This document shows, piece by piece, positions 38,466 to 40,662 of a stretch of DNA of 40,662 nucleotides. Each line of letters begins with the position of its first letter. The first letter of the stretch is position 1. Origin of the DNA: a bacterium (lineage in GTDB: Bacteria; UBP6; JAFGXH01); the NCBI GenBank assembly GCA_016936735.1, contig JAFGXH010000018.1:1-40662 (forward strand), read 5' to 3'. The position numbers and the translations under genes were made by a program. A model generated the notes under the pieces. That model was not told the DNA's origin. It saw nothing but the letters and a program-made list of their open reading frames with translations, and did no database searches.

Positions 38466-40662
38466 TTAAAAAGGTAAAATTACTTTTGGTTCTTTAATAA
38501 ATTTCTCATTTTCAGATCCAATTTGGTTTAAGTTATTTTTACCAAAGCATAATGTTCGTCCATTGTTTAAAAGAATACAGGCATGATTCTCTCCTGTTGA
38601 AATATCAATAACTCTTTTATTCTCTGTAACAAATATCAACTCTCTTTTTCTCTGAATTGATTCATTTAACAATACTGCTTTTCCAACAAGATATAGTTTT
38701 TTCTCTGAATTAAGTAAAAGAGTATATCCATAACCAGCTTTCACATTCTCTAATTTAGTGTTAAAATCTATTTTTTGAGGTATTGATTCATTAACAAGAG
38801 TGTTATTTGCTAATTGACCAAAATCGTTTTTCCCCCAACAATAGAGTATTTCAGAATCAATAAAACAGTTATGAAAATCCCCTATAGAGAGTTGATTTAT
38901 ATCTGTTTTATTCTGTATTTTTGTAGGTAATATACGTTTTGTAAGTGTTCCATCTCCTAATTGTCCAAATTGATTAAATCCCCAACTTTCAAATGTGTTA
39001 TTTTTTAATTTTACAATAGTGTGAAATCCACCTGCAAATATATCAACAACATCTTTAACATTCTCATTTTTATAAGGTATAAAAAGATTCTCTTTTGATT
39101 CATGACCAATTTGACCATCAAAATTACGTCCCCAACAAAAAACCTCTCCATCTTTATTAAGAGCACAAGAGTGTCTCCAACCTATTGCTATTTTAATTAT
39201 ATTATCTAAATTTGGAATCTCTTTTGGCTGTTTGATAATTTCTGGTTTTTCAAATCCTACTTGACCATAAATATTTTCACCCCAGCAGAAAACTTTTCCC
39301 TTTTTGTTAAGTGCACAAGAGTGTCGCCAACCACTATCTATTTGAATAATATCTGTCAATCCCACTTTTTTAGGAAATTTAGATGTTTTTTCATTGCTAT
39401 TATCTCCTATTTGACCAAATTGATTATCTCCCCAACAAGTAACTGTATGATCATATTTTAATGAACAATTGAAGTCTCCTCCAGATGTTAATGCAATATC
39501 AAAAGGAATACAAACTCCTTTATACTCATAATAGTTCTCATTACAATCCCACTTACAATATTCTGGGGAACTCCAACCCTTTCCTGTTGTAAACTCTATT
39601 GAAACATCCTCTTTTTTCTCTTTTGAGTTTTCTGGTGGATTTATTGCTGTACATGATACCTTTTTTTCATGAATACAATATTTTTTATCCTCTGTAAGTG
39701 TAAAGTTTTTATCGCACTCCCAAGTACATTTTTTTGGTTTTCCCCATCCCCACTTTGATGAGTAGTAAACTTGATAAAATTTATCAACCAAGTGACTATT
39801 TTCTGGATGTTCAATATCAAGACATTTATCACTTTTTGTTGTTATGCAGTTTTCTCCATCTTCAGATGTATAGTTTTTATCACAATTCCAAGGACAATTT
39901 GCTGGTTTACTCCATCCATCAGTAGATGTGTAAGTTATCTCTACTGGTTTCCCCCACTCTAAAGTGGAGTTTTTAGGAGCTCTTATGGGCTTACAAGAGA
40001 CCATTTTTGAATTTATACATTTTCCTCCTTCAAAAATATAATCATCTTTACACCTCCAAGAGCAAGCTTGAGGTTTTTCCCATCCCCATTGTGTAGAGTA
40101 TCTTATTGTAACATTTTTTCGAATTAATTCAGCATTAGACAATGTTTTTATCTCTTGGCAAGGAACCTCTTTTTTATTTATACAAACTGCTCCATCCTCG
40201 GAAACATAATTTGTTTTACATTTCCAATCGCAAATAGATGGTGATGTCCAACCATTTTTAGGTGTGTAGTATAATATTTCATCTTTGTTTATAGTAGTTG
40301 CTCCATCTGGAATATTTTCTGGAGATATACAGCTAACTTTTTTCTGATTGATACATTTACCATTCTCAAGAGTAAAACCCTTTTGACACTCCCAAGAGCA
40401 ACTCTCTGGTTTACTCCATCCTTTTTGAGAGTATGTTACCGTAACCTCCGATTTTACCATTTTAGCATTCAAAGGTGTTGTTATAGAGCCACATGTTACC
40501 TGTTTTTCATTAATACAACCCTTTTTATCATCAGATAGTGTGAAATCTTTATCACACTCCCATTTGCAAACTTTAGGCTCACTCCAACCATTTTTTTCTG
40601 AGTAATCTATTGAGACAAGAGAGTCAACAGAGTGACCATTTTGAGGAGCATCTGCTTGAGAA
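38466..40662 (-). CDS. Large repeat protein: about seven Cys-rich ~55-aa repeats followed by an RCC1-type beta-propeller (5' end beyond the window)
   Basis: RCC1 blades CWGDNQFGQIGD, GWRHSCALNKKGKVFCWGENIYGQVG, GWRHSCALNKDGEVFCWGRNFDGQIG; Cys units (GWSKPxxCxWxCxxxFT...CIxxKxVxC). Frame stays open from the TTG at 40472 to the right edge (SQADAPQNGHSVDSLVSIDYSEKNGWSEPKVCKWECDKDFTLSDDKKGCINEKQVTC). Confidence 0.88.
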   Translation of the reverse strand, partial: SQADAPQNGHSVDSLVSIDYSEKNGWSEPKVCKWECDKDFTLSDDKKGCINEKQVTCGSITTPLNAKMVKSEVTVTYSQKGWSKPESCSWECQKGFTLENGKCINQKKVSCISPENIPDGATTINKDEILYYTPKNGWTSPSICDWKCKTNYVSEDGAVCINKKEVPCQEIKTLSNAELIRKNVTIRYSTQWGWEKPQACSWRCKDDYIFEGGKCINSKMVSCKPIRAPKNSTLEWGKPVEITYTSTDGWSKPANCPWNCDKNYTSEDGENCITTKSDKCLDIEHPENSHLVDKFYQVYYSSKWGWGKPKKCTWECDKNFTLTEDKKYCIHEKKVSCTAINPPENSKEKKEDVSIEFTTGKGWSSPEYCKWDCNENYYEYKGVCIPFDIALTSGGDFNCSLKYDHTVTCWGDNQFGQIGDNSNEKTSKFPKKVGLTDIIQIDSGWRHSCALNKKGKVFCWGENIYGQVGFEKPEIIKQPKEIPNLDNIIKIAIGWRHSCALNKDGEVFCWGRNFDGQIGHESKENLFIPYKNENVKDVVDIFAGGFHTIVKLKNNTFESWGFNQFGQLGDGTLTKRILPTKIQNKTDINQLSIGDFHNCFIDSEILYCWGKNDFGQLANNTLVNESIPQKIDFNTKLENVKAGYGYTLLLNSEKKLYLVGKAVLLNESIQRKRELIFVTENKRVIDISTGENHACILLNNGRTLCFGKNNLNQIGSENEKFIKEPKVILPF

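Noticed and set aside
40472-40472. Start codon of the RCC1/Cys-rich ORF at 40472
   Set aside because: It is an internal TTG; the frame is open with further Cys repeats to the right edge, so the gene is truncated by the window rather than starting here

Overview
This is a low-GC, gene-dense bacterial window of chromosomal character. The lineage cannot be fixed from sequence alone; the Tad, PilY1, Cys-rich and RCC1 gene types suggest a low-GC deltaproteobacterium-like organism (inference). Left to right it contains: a KtrA/KtrB-type K+ uptake pair; two FHA-domain proteins next to tadC, tadB and cpaB of a Tad/Flp system; rsmA; tRNA-Gly(CCC); a compact cAMP cassette (CHASE2 class III cyclase, Crp-like cNMP-binding protein, MBL-fold cyclic-nucleotide phosphodiesterase); and murG. 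Next comes a tandemly duplicated two-gene module of a giant VWA/PilY1-like protein plus a 118-aa secreted protein. It is followed by an M23 peptidase, rpmB, a secreted protein with a possible caspase-like His/Cys dyad, a Cys-containing lipoprotein, and a class III fructose-1,6-bisphosphatase flanked by inverted hairpin repeats. The right part holds a bacteriohemerythrin whose 3' end is part of a repeat unit, a lipoprotein overlapping a TonB-dependent receptor that carries two N-terminal TonB_C-like domains split by a 9x21-bp repeat, folD, an HI0933-family flavoprotein, an LPP20-like lipoprotein, and a Cys-rich/RCC1 repeat protein running off the right edge. I saw no rRNA, CRISPR array, transposase, integrase or phage genes. 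The best candidates for something undescribed are the duplicated PilY1-plus-small-protein module with its conserved leader and intercistronic hairpins, the cAMP cassette, the inverted-repeat-flanked fbp, and the TonB_C/repeat/receptor fusion.
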